A program made the translations under genes and the position numbers. Under the pieces are notes generated by a model. The model had not been told where the DNA came from. It searched no databases and saw nothing but the letters and a program-made list of their open reading frames with translations. This document shows positions 44,290 through 55,900 of a stretch of 64,000 nucleotides of DNA, piece after piece; position 1 is the stretch's first letter, and every line of letters starts with the position of its first letter. This DNA is from Roseburia sp. AM59-24XD (lineage in GTDB: Bacteria > Bacillota > Clostridia > Lachnospirales > Lachnospiraceae), in NCBI RefSeq assembly GCF_003478445.1, contig NZ_QUET01000009.1, forward strand, positions 1 through 64,000. The letters run 5' to 3'.

Positions 44290-44703
44290 TTAATCGTCTG
44301 TATGCTCCGCACTGTGTTCCGCTACCGCATACGCCATGGCAAGGGAATCGGTGTCTGTCAGGGAAATATGGATCGCACCAATATAATGCTCTCTGGCGTA
44401 AGCAAGGGTGTCCTCTGTTAATTCTACATACGGTGCACCGTTTTTTCTGCGCAGGATCTCAATCTGTTCCATCCGGACCTTTCCGCTGATCCCGGTTCCA
44501 AATGCCTTTGCGACGGCTTCCTTTCCGGCAAAATTGGATGCTGCACAGGCTGCCATCCTGTGTCCGCGCCGTTGGATCAGCTCCCGTTCCCTCTTTGAAT
44601 AATAACGATGAAGAAAATGCTCATTTTTCTCAATCGCCTTTTTCACCCGTGCAATCTCGACCAGATCTGTCCCAACTCCGTAAATAGCTGTATTATTCTC
44701 CAA
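44290..44703 (-). CDS. acpS: Holo-[acyl-carrier-protein] synthase
   Basis: It transfers 4'-phosphopantetheine from CoA to acyl carrier protein. AIYGVGTDLVEIARVKKAIE holds the metal-binding Asp, SNFAGKEAVAKAFGTGI the FxGKEAxxKA signature and IHISLTDTDSLAMAYAVA the C-terminal block. The start is a TTG at 44703 with GGAGG 8 nt upstream, inside the end of the preceding gene (11-nt overlap); an ATG at 44760 would overlap by much more and adds unrelated residues. Confidence 0.92.
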   Translation of the reverse strand: MENNTAIYGVGTDLVEIARVKKAIEKNEHFLHRYYSKRERELIQRRGHRMAACAASNFAGKEAVAKAFGTGISGKVRMEQIEILRRKNGAPYVELTEDTLAYAREHYIGAIHISLTDTDSLAMAYAVAEHSAEHTDD

Positions 44704-45358
44704 TTTCGTTTTCCTCCAGATTGCCCTTCCATACCTGATGCTCTCTGTCAAAGATCTCAACGACCTCTGCTCCGAGAAGATTATGCATATATTTGTACAT
44801 TTGTGTATTTCGCATTTCCATATCCTGCTTCTTGAGGATTTCGTCCTTTAAGCGTTCTCTGGTTGCCTTCACCCACTCGTTGATTGCCTCGATCTCATGA
44901 GTATTATCCATTAGTTCCTGATAACAGACACGCATGCATTCCACTAAAAGCTCTCTGTTCGCCTGTTCGATCTCTGTGGGAAGCTCACGCACAAGCTGCT
45001 CAGCCTTTTCCCTTTTATCCTTCAGGTCTGCCAAAAGCTTTTGATTCCGGTCCTGCTTCATGGAACGGATCGGACTGTCCACCTCATGTCCATCCGTCAT
45101 ATTATCAACGATGTTCTTCATCAATACCTTTTTGGCTTTTTCGTATTCCTTCAGATCATTATTCGTCTGTCCCTGCTTCTGGATCAATTTATTTAAACGC
45201 TTTTCTAGTGCCTTTATCCTGCTTGTTTTGCGAAAGTCCGGAAAAAGCTCATGCCACCTTGCATCTAGTGGAAGCAACGGGATCTGCCTGTTTTGAAGTG
45301 ATTCTAAAAAATAGACGGTCCTTTGTTCCTCTTCCTGTCTTTTCCTCTTTCTTCCCAT
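44693..45358 (-). CDS. Conserved coiled-coil protein of unknown function
   Basis: The 221-residue product has a basic N-terminus (MGRKRKRQEEEQR), and a long helical region (around IKALEKRLNKLIQKQGQTNN, RNQKLLADLKDKREKAEQLV and LPTEIEQANRELLVECMRVC). I do not recognise a function. It is the first gene of a run with acpS, nnr and alr. The ATG at 45358 has GGGAGG upstream. Confidence 0.7.
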   Translation of the reverse strand: MGRKRKRQEEEQRTVYFLESLQNRQIPLLPLDARWHELFPDFRKTSRIKALEKRLNKLIQKQGQTNNDLKEYEKAKKVLMKNIVDNMTDGHEVDSPIRSMKQDRNQKLLADLKDKREKAEQLVRELPTEIEQANRELLVECMRVCYQELMDNTHEIEAINEWVKATRERLKDEILKKQDMEMRNTQMYKYMHNLLGAEVVEIFDREHQVWKGNLEENEIGE

Positions 45359-45438
45359 GAAAGTTTCCTCCCTTCCGAGCATACGCTTGGTTTTGTTTAA
45401 AGCTAATTATACCACAATTGACATTTTTTGAACAACAT

Positions 45439-45467
45439 TTGATTATTTGAAGATTTTTTTGTATACT
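45439..45467 (+). promoter_or_regulatory. Sigma-A-like promoter of the pyrophosphorylase gene
   Basis: TTGATT (45439-45444), a 17-nt spacer and TATACT (45462-45467), about 90 nt upstream of the start codon. Confidence 0.55.
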
Positions 45468-45554
45468 ATTGGTTAACTATACGAAACAGGCTCTAAGCCA
45501 ACATCTGAGCAATGCCGCCGTATAATAGAGTTTTGGGCGGGGAAAGGGAATATT

Positions 45555-46781
45555 ATGACACTTGAAACAGCAAAAGAATTATTAGCAAAGTACCATCAGG
45601 AGCATGTGCTGCAGTATTATGATACACTTTCTGATAAAGAGAAAGCCGCACTTTTGGAGCAGATCGAGCAAACAGATTTTTCGGTGACGGAGCAGATCAC
45701 CGCCGGTAAAGGTGAGCAGGCACGCGGTGTGATCACGCCGATCCAGGCAATGACACTCTCTGAGATTTCAGAGAATGCAGAAAACTTTACCGAAACCGGA
45801 CTGGAAGCAATCCGTGCCGGCAAAGTTGCCGCTGTTCTTCTGGCAGGCGGCATGGGTACACGTCTTGGCTCCGACAATCCAAAGGGAATGTATGATATCG
45901 GTATTACAAAACCGGTTTATATTTTCGAGCGCATCATCCGTAATCTTTTCGATGTGGTTGACCAGGCAGGCACATGGATCCATATGTTTGTCATGACCAG
46001 TGACAAGAATCATGAGGCAACAACCTCTTTCTTTGAACAGCAGAAATATTTCGGCTACAATCCGGAGTACATCCACTTTTTCCGTCAGGAAATGGCTCCG
46101 GCAGCAACCTATGAGGGTAGGGTCTATATGGAATCCAAAAGCCGTATTGCCACATCACCAAACGGCAACGGCGGCTGGTTTGCTTCTCTAAAGCGCGCAG
46201 GGCTGCTCTCTCTGATACATGACGCCGGAATCGAATGGCTGAATGTATTTGCGGTAGATAATGTGCTGCAGCGCATTGCCGATCCTTGCTTTATCGGTGC
46301 AACACTCTCCCGGAAATGTAAGGTAGGGGCCAAGGTTGTCCGCAAGGCTGACCCTGACGAGAAGGTTGGAGTAATGTGCCTCGAGGATGGCAGACCTTCT
46401 ATCGTTGAGTATTATGAACAGACAGAGCAGCTTCGCAACACCAGGAATGCAGATGGCGAGCCAGCTTACAATTTTGGTGTGATCTTAAATTATCTGTTCC
46501 ATGAAAAGTCTCTGGAGGAGATCTGTGATACCGCACTTCCGCTTCACGTTGTTGAGAAGAAAATTCCATATATGAATGAGGCTGGTGAGTTCATTAAACC
46601 GGAGGAACCAAACGGCTGTAAGTTCGAGTCACTGATCCTCGATATGATCCATCTTCTGGACACCTGTCTTCCTTATGAGGTTGTCCGCGAGAAGGAGTTT
46701 GCTCCTGTCAAGAATAAAACCGGTATTGATTCCGTAGAGAGTGCCCGCGCACTGCTTCAGCAGAACGGATATACTTTATAG
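45555..46781 (+). CDS. UDPGP-family nucleotidyltransferase (UDP-sugar pyrophosphorylase)
   Basis: AAVLLAGGMGTRLGSDNPKG is the nucleotide-binding signature of the UDPGP/UAP1 family, which makes UDP-sugars from UTP and a sugar-1-phosphate. AVDNVLQRIADPCFIGAT and GVMCLEDGRPSIVEYYEQTE match the sugar-binding core of eukaryotic-type UDP-N-acetylglucosamine pyrophosphorylases. The specificity (GlcNAc-1-P, Gal-1-P or Glc-1-P) cannot be read. 408 residues. It has its own promoter and terminator. Confidence 0.85.
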   Translation: MTLETAKELLAKYHQEHVLQYYDTLSDKEKAALLEQIEQTDFSVTEQITAGKGEQARGVITPIQAMTLSEISENAENFTETGLEAIRAGKVAAVLLAGGMGTRLGSDNPKGMYDIGITKPVYIFERIIRNLFDVVDQAGTWIHMFVMTSDKNHEATTSFFEQQKYFGYNPEYIHFFRQEMAPAATYEGRVYMESKSRIATSPNGNGGWFASLKRAGLLSLIHDAGIEWLNVFAVDNVLQRIADPCFIGATLSRKCKVGAKVVRKADPDEKVGVMCLEDGRPSIVEYYEQTEQLRNTRNADGEPAYNFGVILNYLFHEKSLEEICDTALPLHVVEKKIPYMNEAGEFIKPEEPNGCKFESLILDMIHLLDTCLPYEVVREKEFAPVKNKTGIDSVESARALLQQNGYTL

Positions 46782-46827
46782 TTTTTTTCTTTCTGATACT
46801 TGGTGTTATTCAAAAGATTTTTGAAAT

Positions 46828-46884
46828 ACTGTACGAAAAACCGGACAGCAGTCGTAATGATTGCTGTCCGGTTTTTCGTACAGT
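46828..46884. terminator. Bidirectional intrinsic terminator
   Basis: A 23-bp perfect stem containing AAAAACCGGACAGCA and TGCTGTCCGGTTTTT around an 11-nt loop lies between the converging pyrophosphorylase and hemW genes. U-runs lie in both arms. Confidence 0.9.
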
Positions 46885-46978
46885 AAAGTGATTATAGTGG
46901 AGTATAAATCCAGCGAGAATTACGAAGCAATTTTAGAGTGCAAAACGTCCCAAAGCTTTTATTGCTTCCGGTAGTCTT

Positions 46979-48184
46979 CTAAGACTCTGTGTCGATCAGA
47001 AAATCCGCCAGGATCTGATTGCTGACATCAATGCCATGCTCCGTCAAACAAAGATAACCATCCCTCGTCTGTTCCAGCAAGTGCGCCTGTTCATAACGCT
47101 GTATCACCGGTCCGTAAACAGACATGATATCCACCCCAAACCGACTTGAAAATTCCTGCTTTGAGATCCCCTGTATCATTCGAAGACCCAAAAACATAAA
47201 CTCTTCCATCTGTGCCGTCCTCTCCACCTTCTCGACATCCTGCATACATTCAAGAATCCCGTCTTTGTTGACAACGTCTATAGAAACACTCTCCTCCAGC
47301 TTTTTAATATATGCTTCGTACTGCTTTGCCTGCAGCGGTACCTGAAAACGATAGCCTCCGAGATAGGAGGACGCATTAACTCCGACGCCAAGGTACTCAC
47401 CACCGGTCCAGTAGACACAGTTGTGTACACATTCCATATCTTTATGTGCATAATTGGAAACCTCATACCGGTGATATCCGTTTCCATCCAGAAACCGTTT
47501 CGTCCACTGGTACATTGCGCGATCCGTTTCTTCATTCGGACGGTTCAATGTCCCATTTTCCTCCCAGTCCCCAAAAACGGTCCCCGGTTCTACGATCAAA
47601 CTGTAAGAGGATATATGTTCCGGCTGAAGCTTTACAATTCTTCTTAGGGTTTTCTGATAGCTTTCCATCGTCTGACCCGGAATTGCCGCCATCACATCAA
47701 CATTAATATTGTCTATTCCACTCTCCCGTACCTGATGATACGTTTCCAGAAACTGCTCATAGGTATGGATCCTGCCGAGCATGCTTAACTCTTCATTAAC
47801 GGCTGACTGCAGACCGAGACTGACCCGGTTGATACCCATCTGCTGCCATGCGGTCAGATGCTCCTTCGTCACGGTTCCCGGATTGGCTTCTGTGGTATAT
47901 TCGATCAGATCACTGCATTCAAAGGACTCTCTAATCGTCTGCCCGATCCGCACAAGGCATTCCGGGGCAAGGCAGCTTGGAGTCCCACCTCCCAGAAACA
48001 CCGTGTACAGCTTATAATCCTTTCTGAGACGTTCTCCCCAGCTCTTTATTTCCCGGCACAAAAGTGCTGTATACGCCCGCTTCTCTTCCTCCCCGGCTGC
48101 TGCCGAATAGAAATCACAGTACCGGCACTTCTGTACGCAAAACGGGACATGAATATATAGCGACAGATTTCTTTTATTCTTCAT
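46979..48184 (-). CDS. hemW: Radical SAM heme chaperone/coproporphyrinogen oxidase-like HemW
   Basis: [20 protein letters not shown] holds the CxxxCxxC [4Fe-4S] motif plus the adjacent Cys region, and [10 protein letters not shown] and [12 protein letters not shown] follow as in HemN/HemW. The C-terminal part ([17 protein letters not shown]) is typical of HemW, which lacks the extra residues needed for true oxygen-independent coproporphyrinogen oxidase. The start overlaps the lepA stop by 11 nt and lacks a strong ribosome site, so it is probably coupled to lepA. Confidence 0.92.
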   Translation of the reverse strand: MKNKRNLSLYIHVPFCVQKCRYCDFYSAAAGEEEKRAYTALLCREIKSWGERLRKDYKLYTVFLGGGTPSCLAPECLVRIGQTIRESFECSDLIEYTTEANPGTVTKEHLTAWQQMGINRVSLGLQSAVNEELSMLGRIHTYEQFLETYHQVRESGIDNINVDVMAAIPGQTMESYQKTLRRIVKLQPEHISSYSLIVEPGTVFGDWEENGTLNRPNEETDRAMYQWTKRFLDGNGYHRYEVSNYAHKDMECVHNCVYWTGGEYLGVGVNASSYLGGYRFQVPLQAKQYEAYIKKLEESVSIDVVNKDGILECMQDVEKVERTAQMEEFMFLGLRMIQGISKQEFSSRFGVDIMSVYGPVIQRYEQAHLLEQTRDGYLCLTEHGIDVSNQILADFLIDTES

Positions 48185-49988
48185 CCAGCTTTAAGACAGA
48201 CATAAATGCCTGCTGCGGAATCTCGACATTACCAAACTGACGCATCCGCTTCTTTCCTTCCTTCTGCTTCTCCAGAAGCTTTCTTTTACGGGAAATATCA
48301 CCACCATAGCATTTTGCAAGCACATCCTTGCGCATCGCCTTAACGGTCTCACGGGCAATTATCTTGCTGCCGATCGCTGCCTGGATCGGAATCTCGAACA
48401 ACTGTCTCGGAATCTCCTTTTTGAGCTTCTCACACATCTTTCTTCCACGCTCATATGCCGTATCTGCATGTAGAATAAAGGACAGAGCATCGATCTCCTC
48501 ACGGTTGATCAGAATGTCAAGCTTCACAAGTTGTGACGGTACATATCCCTTCATCTCATAATCGAGCGATGCATAACCGCGGGATCGGGATTTTAATGCA
48601 TCAAAGAAATCATAAATAATCTCATTCAATGGCAGATCGTACTTTAAGACAGCACGCGTCTCTTCGAGATACTCCATACCATTATAGACGCCTCGGCGCT
48701 CCTGGCATAGATTCATGATCGCACCGACAAACTCCGTCGTAACCATGATCTCTGCAGAGACCACAGGCTCCTCCATATGCTCGATCTCAGACGGATCCGG
48801 CAGATTGGATGGATTCGTAACATCGATCACCTCACCGTTGGTCTTATAAACTTTATAGATAACACCCGGAGCCGTTGTAACCAGATCCAGATTGTACTCT
48901 CGCTCTAATCTCTCCTGAATGATCTCCAGATGCAAAAGACCAAGGAAACCACAACGGAATCCGAAGCCGAGTGCAACAGAGGTCTCCGCCTCAAACTGGA
49001 GAGACGCATCATTTAACTGCAGCTTCTCGAGCGCATCACGAAGATCTCCGTACTTAGCACCATCTGCAGGATAAAGACCGCAGTATACCATCGGCTGCAC
49101 CTTTTTGTAACCCGGAAGTGCCTCCGCACAAGGGCGTTCCGTCAATGTGACCGTATCTCCGACACGGGTATCTCCGACATTTTTAAGACTTGCGGTAATA
49201 TAGCCAACCATACCGGCAGACAATTCCTCACACGGAATAAACTGACCGGCACCAAAAATACCAACCTCGACAACCTCTGCCTTGGCTCCAGTCGCCATCA
49301 TTGTGATCTGCTGTCCCTTCTTTACCGAGCCATCGAAGATACGGCAGAAAATGATCACGCCCTTATACGCATCATAGAGCGAATCAAAGATCAGAGCCTG
49401 CAGTGGCTTGTCTATATCTCCGGATGGTGCCGGTATCTTTGTGATAATCTGTTCCAGTACCTCCTCAATATTGGTTCCCATCTTGGCAGAAATAAGCGGT
49501 GCATCGGAGGCATCCAGACCAATAATGTCCTCGATCTCCTCCTTTACGCGTTCCGGCTCTGCGCTTGGCAGATCGATCTTGTTGATAACCGGCATGATCT
49601 CCAGATCATGATCCAATGCCAGATAACAGTTTGCCAGTGTCTGCGCCTCAATGCCCTGTGCTGCATCCACGATCAGAATTGCTCCCTCGCACGCCGCAAG
49701 ACTTCTGGAAACCTCATAATTAAAATCGACATGTCCCGGTGTGTCGATCAGGTTAAATACATACTCTTCTCCGTTTTTCGCCTTATATACAATACGCACG
49801 GTCTGCGCCTTGATCGTAATGCCACGCTCTCTCTCCAGATCCATGTTATCCAGAACCTGCGCCTGCATCTCACGGCTTGTCAGAAGACCGGTCTTCTCAA
49901 TGATACGATCTGCCAGCGTTGATTTTCCGTGATCAATATGTGCTACAATACAAAAATTCCGGATATGGGATTCATCAATTCGTTCCAT
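48174..49988 (-). CDS. lepA: Elongation factor 4 (ribosomal back-translocase) LepA
   Basis: GTPase acting on stalled ribosomes or during initiation. G1 is [15 protein letters not shown]3 [19 protein letters not shown]4 [13 protein letters not shown]. The C-terminal domain specific to LepA ends with [20 protein letters not shown] and [18 protein letters not shown]. 604 residues is standard. Confidence 0.97.
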   Translation of the reverse strand: MERIDESHIRNFCIVAHIDHGKSTLADRIIEKTGLLTSREMQAQVLDNMDLERERGITIKAQTVRIVYKAKNGEEYVFNLIDTPGHVDFNYEVSRSLAACEGAILIVDAAQGIEAQTLANCYLALDHDLEIMPVINKIDLPSAEPERVKEEIEDIIGLDASDAPLISAKMGTNIEEVLEQIITKIPAPSGDIDKPLQALIFDSLYDAYKGVIIFCRIFDGSVKKGQQITMMATGAKAEVVEVGIFGAGQFIPCEELSAGMVGYITASLKNVGDTRVGDTVTLTERPCAEALPGYKKVQPMVYCGLYPADGAKYGDLRDALEKLQLNDASLQFEAETSVALGFGFRCGFLGLLHLEIIQERLEREYNLDLVTTAPGVIYKVYKTNGEVIDVTNPSNLPDPSEIEHMEEPVVSAEIMVTTEFVGAIMNLCQERRGVYNGMEYLEETRAVLKYDLPLNEIIYDFFDALKSRSRGYASLDYEMKGYVPSQLVKLDILINREEIDALSFILHADTAYERGRKMCEKLKKEIPRQLFEIPIQAAIGSKIIARETVKAMRKDVLAKCYGGDISRKRKLLEKQKEGKKRMRQFGNVEIPQQAFMSVLKLDEE

Positions 49989-50062
49989 TTTGTTACCTCA
50001 TTCTGTTCTTTATGATATCATATGTCTTCAATGATTGCCTTCGCGCACATTGTATCATAAAT

Positions 50063-51426
50063 CTATTTTTCCGACAACACCTGATTCAGCACCTTCGCCA
50101 GAGGTCCCATGGCATTTTTCGCCTCCGCAAGCGTGTTATTTTCGTTTCCAAGCTCGATCAGCAACGATCTTTTCCTCATATGGAGATTGTACCGATAGCT
50201 TTTTAAGTACACCGGCTTGGCAAGGTTTGGATACAGCTCCATGCATTTCATTTTCATCTGAAGGCTAAATGACAGATTCGCCTGCAGATTATCGTTTTTC
50301 AAATAACGAATGTCCCCCTTACGGTTTCTGGAAAGTCCGTTAAAGAACATTACCTGCGCTGTTTTCTTTCCATTGATCGTTGTCAGGCGATGCACCTTGT
50401 TACCGACACCGTCTCTGTGCAGATCGATCACAACCTGAATGGACGGATTTTCTTTCAAGGCTTTCTTTAGTCCCGTTGCTGCTTTATTATAAGCTTTGTT
50501 GCGGTCAATCTTTCCGTTGATCCGGTCATATTCCGTTTCGTCATGGATCACCTGATAGCCATATTTCTTTTCCAGAATGTCCGCGAGGTATGTCCCGACT
50601 CCGACAACCGATTCCGACTTATCCCCCGGCTTGCTGTCAATAAAATGCTCGGAAGCACCGTGCGTGTGAAATATGTAGATCTGCGGTTCACTTGTCTTTT
50701 TCATGGACAGGTTTGTGTTTAACAATGCTTCGACATCAAAGATTTTTTTGTTGATGGAGGTTGAAGAATCTACAATATAAAAATTACGAAGAAGATAGTT
50801 GAGACTTCCTGTTCGCTGCAGATTCTGGATTTTTTTCTGATTATCCATACCGGAGGAAAGAACCATTTCTTCTTTGTTAATCTTCTGACTGTTTTTATTG
50901 TTTTTCTCACGATACGTCTGATTTTCCTGCATTGCCGCATCGGCAACGGCTGCATCCGCATCCAACTCCAGAGAAGTTTCTACCGCATCCTCTTCCTCCT
51001 GTTCGGCTTCCTTCTTTGCCAGAACGATCTCATCACAGGCTTCCAGTGCCCGGCTTCCCCGCGCCCAGTGGCTGCCGCACCGCTCCAGGTTCCTTTTGCT
51101 AAGCTTCTGCCGGGATAAAGCATTGCAAATTCACTCATGCTTTTATCCTCCCGGACGGCAAGCTTTTCCTCATTGCCTGCCAGATAGGCAAGAACCGGCA
51201 CGGCATTAAGAAGCCACCTGCCATGTTTGTTCTGCTCTCCCTGTTTAAAATAAGATATGGTATCGCTTCCTGCCGCCCCGGTTTCTACCAGCCATGCCGC
51301 ACTCTGTTCGTTCAGACTTCGCAGCATAGAATTCTGTTTCCAGAGCAATGCGAGCAGACAACCTGTCCCAAGAAGAAAGAACACTATAAAACGTGCTTTT
51401 ACTTTTTGTGTCATATTGATTCCCAT
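50063..51426 (-). CDS. spoIIP: Stage II sporulation protein P (frameshift in this sequence)
   Basis: SpoIIP is the amidase/endopeptidase of the engulfment machine SpoIIDMP. The first part has a membrane anchor (FIVFFLLGTGCLLALLW) and AMLYPGRSLAKGTWSG; the second has the catalytic domain with IYIFHTHGASEHF (metal His), VVGVGTYLADILEKKYGYQV, VVIDLHRDGVGN and KRSLLIELGNENNTLAEAKN. The frame changes between about 51040 and 51110, in a G-rich stretch (GGGCGCGGGG); adding one G gives RALEACDEIVLAKKEAE and a 454-residue protein. Gene order gpr-spoIIP-lepA is classical for Clostridia. Confidence 0.88.
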
Positions 51427-51479
51427 ACTCGCCCCATACCTTTCCTATTGCTGCCGTTTTACATTTGCACTATTACAGT

Positions 51480-52382
51480 TTATGCATCAATAAAGGCGTT
51501 GATTCCTCTTGCAACAAGTTTCCCAATTTCCCGGATCTGTTCATCAATATCCTTAGGTGTTACAAACAGCTGTCCGATCATCTCACCGGCGAAGCTTTTC
51601 TGGAACAGATCGATCTGTTCCAGGGTATAGCCCTCCTTGAGCAGAGTGTTCTCCATGCATTCAGATACGATTGTAGATGCATCGACAACCGTTGGTACCC
51701 CGATTGCAATAACCGGTATCCCTAACTCCTTTTCGTTGATCGCATTGCGGTTGTTACCGATTCCTGCTCCCGGGCAGATACCTGCGTCGGTAATCTGGAT
51801 CGTTGTGCAGAGACGGTGCACGCTTGCTGCTGCCAGTGAATCCACAACGAGAAGGCAGCAGGGCTTTACTTCGTGGATAATTCCTCCAAGAATTTCTCTG
51901 CTTTCCATTCCGGTCTGCCCCATTACTCCAGGTGCGACAGCACATAATGTCCTGCTGCCTGTCATCAGATCATGAAAATACTCTTTAATATGTCTGTTTA
52001 CCTGCACATCATCCAAAACAAACGGTCCCAGTGCATCCGGCGTTGCAAAGCGGTTTCCAAGACCTGCTGCCAGATAGACATTCCCCTCCTTCGGGGCAAG
52101 CTTTTGTATCGTCTGCGCAATGATCATTTCAATGGTCTGCGCTGTCTTTTCCCGTTCATCGTCATCATCATATTTTCCCTTCTCCGTCAGTTCAAGCGTA
52201 ATGTAATTACCGATGGGTTTACGCATCTGCTCCTGCCCCTTCTCGTTTTTGATCGATAAAATCGTAAGACGTATCCTGCCATCAAGATAATTCTCCTCCT
52301 CCAGTACCACTCCGGACACCTCTACATTATCCCCCGGAAAGCTTTCTCTGACCTCCAGTGCAAGATCGGTTCTTCTCTCCAT
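51480..52382 (-). CDS. gpr: Spore germination protease GPR
   Basis: GPR degrades small acid-soluble spore proteins during germination. ERRTDLALEVRES is the propeptide/cleavage region; GLGNRFATPDALGPFVLDDV, GVMGQTGMESREILGGII and QITDAGICPGAGIGNNRNAI are conserved blocks of peptidase family A25. The ATG at 52382 is used because homology starts there; the in-frame extension to 52466 is not conserved-looking. Presence of gpr and spoIIP indicates a spore former. Confidence 0.95.
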   Translation of the reverse strand: MERRTDLALEVRESFPGDNVEVSGVVLEEENYLDGRIRLTILSIKNEKGQEQMRKPIGNYITLELTEKGKYDDDDEREKTAQTIEMIIAQTIQKLAPKEGNVYLAAGLGNRFATPDALGPFVLDDVQVNRHIKEYFHDLMTGSRTLCAVAPGVMGQTGMESREILGGIIHEVKPCCLLVVDSLAAASVHRLCTTIQITDAGICPGAGIGNNRNAINEKELGIPVIAIGVPTVVDASTIVSECMENTLLKEGYTLEQIDLFQKSFAGEMIGQLFVTPKDIDEQIREIGKLVARGINAFIDA

Positions 52383-52456
52383 TGCCTCTGTTCTCCCTTC
52401 TTTTTTCAAAATTGGTCCTTTTATCCTATTTTTTGTAAAAAAATGAAAAATATGTA

Positions 52457-52485
52457 TTGACAACACAAAGAGAATCCCCTATTAT
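52457..52485 (+). promoter_or_regulatory. rpsT promoter
   Basis: Perfect TTGACA (52457-52462), 17-nt spacer and TATTAT (52480-52485). Confidence 0.75.
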
Positions 52486-52566
52486 ATATGAGTATGTTTA
52501 CATCATAGTGACCGTGTCCACAGATTGATGGAACAGTAGATTTCACGATTGGGAGGTGTAAAGAGA

Positions 52567-52830
52567 ATGGCTAACATTAAATCAGCAAAGAAGAGAATTT
52601 TAGTTGATCGCAGAAATGCAGAGAGAAATAAAGCAATCAAGTCAAGCGTTAAGACTGCTATTAAGAAAGTTGACGCTGCTGTAGCTGCTAAGGATAAGAC
52701 CGCAGCTGATACTGCTCTGGTTGCAGCAATTTCAGAAATCGATAAGGCAGCCAGCAAGGGTGTATTCCACAAGAAGACTGCTTCCAGAAAGATTTCCCGT
52801 CTGACACTTGCTGTCAATAAGATTGCATAA
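52567..52830 (+). CDS. rpsT: 30S ribosomal protein S20
   Basis: MANIKSAKKRILVDRRNAER is the S20 N-terminus that binds 16S rRNA. The 87-residue, basic, all-helical product continues SSVKTAIKKVDAAVAAKDKT and ends RLTLAVNKIA. ATG 52567 is preceded by GGGAGGTG; an upstream in-frame ATG at 52549 would add a non-family peptide. Confidence 0.97.
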   Translation: MANIKSAKKRILVDRRNAERNKAIKSSVKTAIKKVDAAVAAKDKTAADTALVAAISEIDKAASKGVFHKKTASRKISRLTLAVNKIA

Positions 52831-52846
52831 TGAAATCAATTTTTAT

Positions 52847-52886
52847 ACAAAAAAGAACTGCTTAGGTGTGGGCAGTTCTTTTTTGT
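52847..52886. terminator. Intrinsic terminator after rpsT
   Basis: ACAAAAAAGAACTGC and GCAGTTCTTTTTTGT form a 15-bp stem around a 10-nt loop. U-runs on both strands suggest it also serves the convergent surface-protein gene. Confidence 0.9.
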
Positions 52887-52994
52887 ATGTTTCTTACTTT
52901 GTAGAAAATCTATGATTATTCATTCTCAATAACTTTAGATTCCTACAAAATTAAGAATGCTCTGTTGGAAACCTGACTCCTTCTATTTTTTATT

Positions 52995-55900
52995 CTATTT
53001 CATCAGCATATTCCTTTTTAATATATACTGCTTTGTCTTCATTCCACAGCTCTTACTGAAAGTAAAACGCAGTCTCTTGCTGCAGCCCTTCCAGGCACCT
53101 TTCTCAATCTTAGTAAGCTTCGCCGATTCAAAGGAGATTCGGCTCAGCTTCCTGCTGTTATAAAATGCCTTCCTGCCAATCTGCTTGACATTTCTGCCAA
53201 CAATCACGCGGGTCAGCTTTTTCTTCTGTGCAAATGCCTTCTTCCCGATCTTTGTAACCGGATATGAATATCCTCTCATCGAAATCTGAGCCGGTATCCG
53301 TACTGTTCCTCGATTCTTATTGATACCGATCACACTGACACTGCGTGTTTTCGGTCCGCTTTTCGTCACCTTATAACGGATTCCCTTTTTCGTCACAACG
53401 GTGCCTTTTTTCACAAAGGCATCGACAGCACTATCCGCCAGCTTGGAAGCAATGTCCTTGCTGTCTGCTCCTGTCCAGGTTGAGATTACACTCATGCCAT
53501 CTTTATCAAGGCCGGACGGATCCGGAGATGCAGACGGTTTCGTTGATGCTGGCGGCTGTGTGCTTCTAACCGGTAACGGCGTATTGGTTTTCACCGGGAC
53601 CGGAGTATTCGTTCTAACCGGGACCGGTATTCTGGTAACGACAGGCGACGGTGTATTTGTCTCGCCCGGTGCCGGAGTATCTGTTCCGCCGGTGCCCGGT
53701 TTTGTTGTCTCGCCCGGTGCCGGAATATCTGTTCCGCCGATGCCCGGTTTTGTTGTCTCGCCTGGTGCCGGAATATCTGTTCCGCCGGTGCCCGGCTTCT
53801 TTGTTTCTCCCGGTACCGGGGCCTCCGTCTCAGAAGGAGGATTCGTTGCCTTTTCAGTTGGAACCGGGGTCGGTATCTCCTGACAGATTTCAAAGCTGCA
53901 GCTTCCTTTTACCATCATTACATGTCCCGGAAGAATTTTCTCGCCCTGCTCATCAAGATATCCAATGATATATTCGATATCCTTGATCTTCTCCGGCATA
54001 ATATACTTCTGTCCGTATGCCACCTGTTGTACTTCTATGTTCTGCTTTTCGCCATCCTCCACAATATAAAAATTGAATTCATACTTATCTCTCTGCAGAT
54101 ATATTTCCACGCAGGTAGTACCATCCGGAGCAATCGTTGTCTGTTCCAGAGCTGTCTTATCAGCAAGACGGTATCCGCTTCCAAACATCTTGTGAATGCT
54201 TTCTGCCACATCCTTTGTCTGATACATCTGCATCAGATCCTCCTCAACGCTAAGATCCGTCGTTCCACGCAGATCGACTGTCTCGCCCTTTACATAACCC
54301 ACGCCATTCAGATTCTCATAATACGGAATGATCTGATATCTTATATCTTCTCTAGGCAGCCAGCATGCATATAAAACGAGATCATGATTTGGTAATGCAT
54401 AAGTCTCTCCCGGTCTGCCGGCAGCCAGACGGCTTCCCTTCTCGATCGTCCACCCATCAAAGATATAGCCTGTCTTTTGTAACTGTGCTTCCGGCAGTAC
54501 AACAGACTGTTCAAACAGACCAAAGATTGGATCAAGTGCCTTGATATCTGTCAGCACACTTCCTCCATCCGGATCAAAGCTCACATTGTATTCACGTCGC
54601 TGGAAATAAACATTTAAGATCAAACTTCCATCCGCCTTGACAATCCCTGTCAGTTTGGAAGATCCCTCATCCAGATAAAAGCCCGGGAACATATCCTTAT
54701 CGGCTCCAACCTGTACCTTTTCCCCTGTAAGGGCTTTCATTGTATATGTACTGACACGTTCATATGTCTTATCAAGCCTCTGCTTATAATACTCGATATG
54801 ATAATCAACCGGTGCCGGGGTCCAGACCGCATACAACGTGGTATCCTTCTCAATATAAAACTGCTTTGCGCCTGCAGAGGTTTCCTTATCCAATGACCAT
54901 CCCGCAAACTCATAGCCAAGCCTCTTAGGCTGCACATCAACGGTTGCCTCTCTGCCGCTCCAAACAGCATAAAGACGGACGGTTTCTTCCTGACTGGTAA
55001 GACCGTTGACACTGCCTCCATCGTAATAGACTGCACTTCCTGTCGCAGTTTCAGCCCATCCTACAAAATCCGAGTATACCGTGAGAAATTTTGTATCACT
55101 GGATGCCTCCGGTGCATTTGTGTCAAGTGTGATCCTTTTCTTGTTGATAAAGGAGTTCATGGTCAACGAATAATCATGACCATAGTAAAGATTGCGCATC
55201 ACAGACATCGATCCGCCGGAAGCACATCCGGAAACAAACTCAATATTATACATGATCGGTGTAAAGTACCGATAGACAGTACAGCCATCATCCCCGACCT
55301 GCTTCATCGAGCTGTATATATAACGATATCCCGTATAATACGCACCGACCGATGTATCGCTGCCAATCGTTTCTCCACTTGCAGTCGTTCCATATTCCGC
55401 CTGCCACAAATGGCTTCCAAGCTGCTGTCCGGCATCCGGTCCTACCTGAACAACGTCAATACAGAATACATTTCTGGACGCATTTTTAAAATATCGATAT
55501 ACAACAGTTCCTTCTGCCTGAACGATACTGTCAGAGCAGCCGACATAATCCCTTCCCGGATAGTAAATACCGGAGCCTGTACTGCAGCCGATTGCCGAAC
55601 CGCTCGCAAGCTCCCCGTACTCCGCCTGAAACGTTGTTGTTCCAAGAACCTCCTCGCCGCCTGCCGTTTGTAAAACATCAATGCAGGTGACATCACATTT
55701 CTTAGGAACTGCCTTCCAGTGCGCATACAGAGTGACTCCCTTTTCGATAAAATCTCCTTCGTTAAGCTTTACACCACCGTCTGCACTGGTATACCATCCA
55801 TCAAACAGATACACGTTGCGGTCGCGCCTTCTGACCGGCACCGGCAGCTTATGGATCACATATTGGTTTGAAAGCTCCGTATATGCCTCTCCCTTCTCAG

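Noticed and set aside
53660..53803. CRISPR-like repeats
   Set aside because: The 48-bp units are adjacent with no spacers and lie in a coding region. No cas genes were seen in the window.
53401..53883. Plus-strand frame with regular Val/Gly/Pro repeats
   Set aside because: It is the antisense of the 48-bp repeats in the surface-protein gene; repetition keeps all frames open.
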